Positions 6,411 to 8,721 of a stretch of 8,721 nt of DNA are shown here, piece by piece. Below the pieces are notes generated by a model. It was not told the DNA's origin. It ran no database searches and worked only from the letters and a program-made list of their open reading frames with translations. The translations under genes and the position numbers were made by a program. The first letter of the stretch is position 1. Each line of letters begins with the position of its first letter. The stretch is from HRBIN16 sp049969495 (GTDB taxonomy: Bacteria > Armatimonadota > HRBIN16), in NCBI GenBank assembly GCA_049969495.1, contig JBMFOT010000096.1, positions 1 through 8,721 on the forward strand, read 5' to 3'.

Positions 6411-8408
6411 ATGCGCGCCATCATTGCCCTGCTGATCCTCGGCACTCTGATGGGAACACCGTTCGTAGCGGCGCAGCAACCGGCAAACGTGCCTGCGGCG
6501 CTATCAGGAGGGGACTCGTCCCAGCTCAGCTATACCGACGTGTTTATGGGGCGCAACACGCGCGGTCCCTACCTGCTTTCCTGGAAAGGCATCCGCGTGC
6601 GCAGTGAGCGCGTGGTGGTAGACGGACGCACCTTCCGGCGCGATGAGGAGTATACTATCGACTACACCGCAGGCACGCTGGTCTTCACACAGCCGCTGCG
6701 CAACGGCAGTATGGCGCAGGTGAGCTACGAGATAGATGCCAAAACCGCGCAGCGCAACCCCAAAACGCTACAGATGCCGCTGGACATGGAGCTGCTCAAC
6801 GCGGCGCGTGGCAAGCTGGCGCTGACCGGGGCATACTCCGCCCCGCTGGACAAACCCGGCAAGGAAACCACCCTGCTGGGATTGACGGGCGAGCTGTTGC
6901 CGTCGGGTAGCACACAGGTTTCCGCCACCTTCCTGACCGACGTGAACGCGCGCGGTCGGCTGGAGGAGAAAAGCGGCTTGCGTCTGCAGGCAACCTCGAA
7001 GGGCGACCTTGCGGAGTGGACGCTGAGTTACCTGACCGCCGGACGCGAGTTCTCCGGCGCGCAGACGTGGAAAGTCAAACCCGACACCGATGCGCTCAGC
7101 ACCTCGCTGAAGCTGCTGCTGAGCCAGAGGTTGAACCTGTCGCTGGGCTTCCAGCAGAGCGATACCGGTGGAGCGCGGGTAGCGGGCACTTCTGCTTCGC
7201 TGGCGTATAACCTCTCCGAGGGTGTGCGGGCGGTGGTGTCGTACCTGAATCAGGAGAACCCACTGGCAACCGCTACCACCACCTCCGCGGCGGTTAACCT
7301 GCAGCGCGGCGCACTGACAGCGGGTGTCGAGCGACACACCCAGCAACAGCAAAGCCTGCTACAGGGGCGTTCGGAGGTAACCACCAACCGCCTGACCGCT
7401 CAGGTAAGCCTCACTCCGGGCACGCAGGCACAGGCTTTACTGGAACAACAGCGACTGGAGGGCGTGCAAGGTGCTTCGGAGCGGTCTACCGCCTCGCTGG
7501 GTGTTACCACCTCGCCCGTCCAAGGGGTTCAGCTGCGAACAGGCATTCGCTACGATGAAATCGGGGAAAAACAGCAGACGGAGCTGAGCCTGGGACTGGA
7601 AGCGAAGCCCTCATCCGCCTATCGCTTGCTGGGCAGCTATGTGCAGCGGCAGGGTGAATTGGGTGACCGCACCACCGCTGCCAGCCTGCGCATGGTGAGC
7701 GCTCCTCGCCCGATGGTGCAGCTGGAGACCGGCGCGTCACTGGAAACGACAGGCGAGCGGGCATCGCTAAAGCAGGACGTGCTGCTGGCACTGCAGCCCT
7801 GGCAGGGCATCCGTCTGGAGACCGGTGTACAGGGCATGTACGCAGGCGACCACGAGGGCTATATTCGCACCCTGCGGGCACAGCTTGCGCCCAATCGCAC
7901 CTGGCGGATGGATGCGACTCATCGCCTGCGCCTGACGGATAGCGGTGCTCTGCCGGAGACATGGGGAGTGGCGCTGAGCGTAACCCCCTCGCAGTCGCTC
8001 AGCCTGACAGGCAGCTACACGCGCAACCCGGAGGACAACAAGGGCAACATTAAACAACAGGAGCAGGCGGAGCTGAAACTGCAGGCGAGGATGAGTGCCC
8101 TCACCTTGCAGGGCAGCATGGGCGTCAAACGCGACCTGCTCAGCAACACAAATATCACGCTGGCGGATGTGGCACTGGTCTACCGCTTCTCGCCGCTGAT
8201 GGAACTGCTGACCGGCTACCGCCTGAACCGCCAGCAGACCACCAGTGAGCTGACCGCGCACACGTACCGTCTGGGCTACCGGTACGCGCTGAGCGACCTC
8301 TTCAACATTAGCCTCGAGGGGACTTTAACCACTTACGAACGCGACCACATCTTCCAGCCCAACCAGACCGAGTACGAGGCACGGTTGAAGCTGGGAGTGC
8401 GGTTTTGA
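6411..8408 (+). CDS. Secreted outer-membrane beta-barrel-like protein with N-terminal beta-sandwich domain
   Basis: The start is ATG 6411, preceded by AGGAGGAGGG at 5 bases spacing; the frame is open further upstream, but that part is leader and promoter. The protein has 665 residues. Residues 1-21 form a Sec signal peptide (MRAI, a hydrophobic core IALLILGTLMG, and a V-A-A cleavage site before QQ). Residues about 40-110 form a small beta domain with the pattern RGPYLLSWKGI, VVVDGR, DEEYTIDYTAGTLVF and PLRNGSMAQVSYEI, a motif I associate with SprA-like and other large envelope proteins. From about 120 to the end there are many short alternating hydrophobic strands of about 10 residues joined by polar turns (for example ASLAYNLSEGVRAVVSYL, LSLTGSYTRNPEDNKG), with no cysteines and few helices. 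It ends YEARLKLGVRF, with a terminal Phe like the recognition signal of the BAM outer-membrane assembly machinery. Specific cargo or role is unknown. It could instead be a surface beta-solenoid, but the terminal Phe favours a barrel. Confidence 0.7.
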   Translation: MRAIIALLILGTLMGTPFVAAQQPANVPAALSGGDSSQLSYTDVFMGRNTRGPYLLSWKGIRVRSERVVVDGRTFRRDEEYTIDYTAGTLVFTQPLRNGSMAQVSYEIDAKTAQRNPKTLQMPLDMELLNAARGKLALTGAYSAPLDKPGKETTLLGLTGELLPSGSTQVSATFLTDVNARGRLEEKSGLRLQATSKGDLAEWTLSYLTAGREFSGAQTWKVKPDTDALSTSLKLLLSQRLNLSLGFQQSDTGGARVAGTSASLAYNLSEGVRAVVSYLNQENPLATATTTSAAVNLQRGALTAGVERHTQQQQSLLQGRSEVTTNRLTAQVSLTPGTQAQALLEQQRLEGVQGASERSTASLGVTTSPVQGVQLRTGIRYDEIGEKQQTELSLGLEAKPSSAYRLLGSYVQRQGELGDRTTAASLRMVSAPRPMVQLETGASLETTGERASLKQDVLLALQPWQGIRLETGVQGMYAGDHEGYIRTLRAQLAPNRTWRMDATHRLRLTDSGALPETWGVALSVTPSQSLSLTGSYTRNPEDNKGNIKQQEQAELKLQARMSALTLQGSMGVKRDLLSNTNITLADVALVYRFSPLMELLTGYRLNRQQTTSELTAHTYRLGYRYALSDLFNISLEGTLTTYERDHIFQPNQTEYEARLKLGVRF

Positions 8409-8571
8409 CGGGAGAGCAAAGCTCCTGCCGAGCGCAGTCTGCTGGGTGAAACATTGAGGATAGCGGGATAACCATTCGCTCTGATAGGTAGACTTCCCCT
8501 TTGGAAGATGTCCGTATCCCCTCTTCACCAGCTTGGATCCAAATCCACCTCCATGGCGTCTGCGCACTGCC

Positions 8572-8611
8572 CTGCTGATACCGCAACACCCCGAACAGGT
8601 CATACAGGTTG
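8572..8611. repeat. Direct repeat, copy 1
   Basis: This 40-base unit contains TGATACCGCAACACC and GTCATACAGGTTG. It matches copy 2 at 37 of 40 positions, with differences at 8575, 8591 and 8598. The offset to copy 2 is exactly 70 bases, leaving a 30-base unique spacer. Confidence 0.85.
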
Positions 8612-8641
8612 ACGTACTTGCGCTCCTCTTTGATTTCCTGG

Positions 8642-8681
8642 CTGTTGATACCGCAACACCACGAACACGTCATACAGGTTG
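8642..8681. repeat. Direct repeat, copy 2
   Basis: This is the second copy of the 40-base unit, with CGAACACGTCATACAGG where copy 1 has CGAACAGGTCATACAGG. Sequence similarity stops at both edges (8641 and 8682). No third copy is visible 70 bases to the left, and the window ends before one could be checked on the right. Confidence 0.85.
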
Positions 8682-8721
8682 TTGCTTATCACGCTGGCAG
8701 AACCTGCGATGAGTGAGCCCC

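Larger units (their letters stand above)
8409..8721. other. Right-edge region without a convincing gene, containing a tandem direct repeat
   Basis: No frame here has a start with ribosome site and protein-like composition. No rho-independent terminator is obvious after the barrel gene: a 5-bp stem CTTCC/GGAAG at 8493-8507 lacks a following T-run. The right half contains two 40-bp direct repeats. On the minus strand both copies can be read as NLYD-x-F-x-VLRYQQ, but in different frames, so this may be a decayed gene entering from the right. Confidence 0.45.

Noticed and set aside
8493..8507. CTTCC/GGAAG stem as terminator of the barrel gene
   Set aside because: The stem has only five pairs and no T-run follows on either side.
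8572..8681. CRISPR array
   Set aside because: Only two repeats are visible, they differ at three positions, the unit lacks the usual short palindrome and typical ends, there is no third copy to the left, and no cas gene is in the window.

Overview
The window is GC-rich chromosomal DNA with strong Shine-Dalgarno sites (AGGAGG-type). It holds one partial and four complete protein genes. A DUF6785/DUF6784-type membrane protein beside a large sugar-hydrolase-like protein, together with a secreted beta-barrel-like protein ending in Phe, suggests a diderm, probably thermophilic or environmental lineage such as Armatimonadota or a neighbouring phylum. This assignment is an inference from gene style, with no marker-gene proof in the window. 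No rRNA, tRNA, transposase, phage gene or confirmed CRISPR array was found.

Layout. Bases 3-509 (+) are the C-terminal part of a multi-pass membrane protein. Bases 518-3397 (+) encode a 959-residue TIM-barrel/glycosidase-like protein whose start follows the previous stop by 8 bases, so the two look translationally coupled. Inside this gene, at about 1528-1660, lies a GC-rich palindromic repeat element read through in frame, which is the most unusual structure in the window. Bases 3398-3530 are intergenic and contain a perfect 10-bp inverted repeat just ahead of a small unrecognised gene (3531-3758, +). The tail of that gene overlaps the end of priA (3743-6229, -) by 16 bp. Bases 6230-6410 are a divergent intergenic region with promoters for priA and for the outer-membrane-type protein at 6411-8408 (+). 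Bases 8409-8721 hold no convincing gene but contain a 40-bp direct repeat pair with a period of 70 bp.

How the genes relate. The first two genes plausibly form the end of one operon concerned with carbohydrate or surface metabolism. PriA is a housekeeping replication-restart helicase and is functionally unrelated to its neighbours. The barrel protein is probably an exported outer-membrane component with a beta-sandwich domain at its N terminus. I do not see a complete new multi-gene system. The items most worth a second look are the in-frame palindromic insert, the tandem 40-bp repeats at the right edge, the operator-like inverted repeat at 3473-3514, and the back-to-back promoters with a very short leader on one side and a hairpin-bearing leader on the other.
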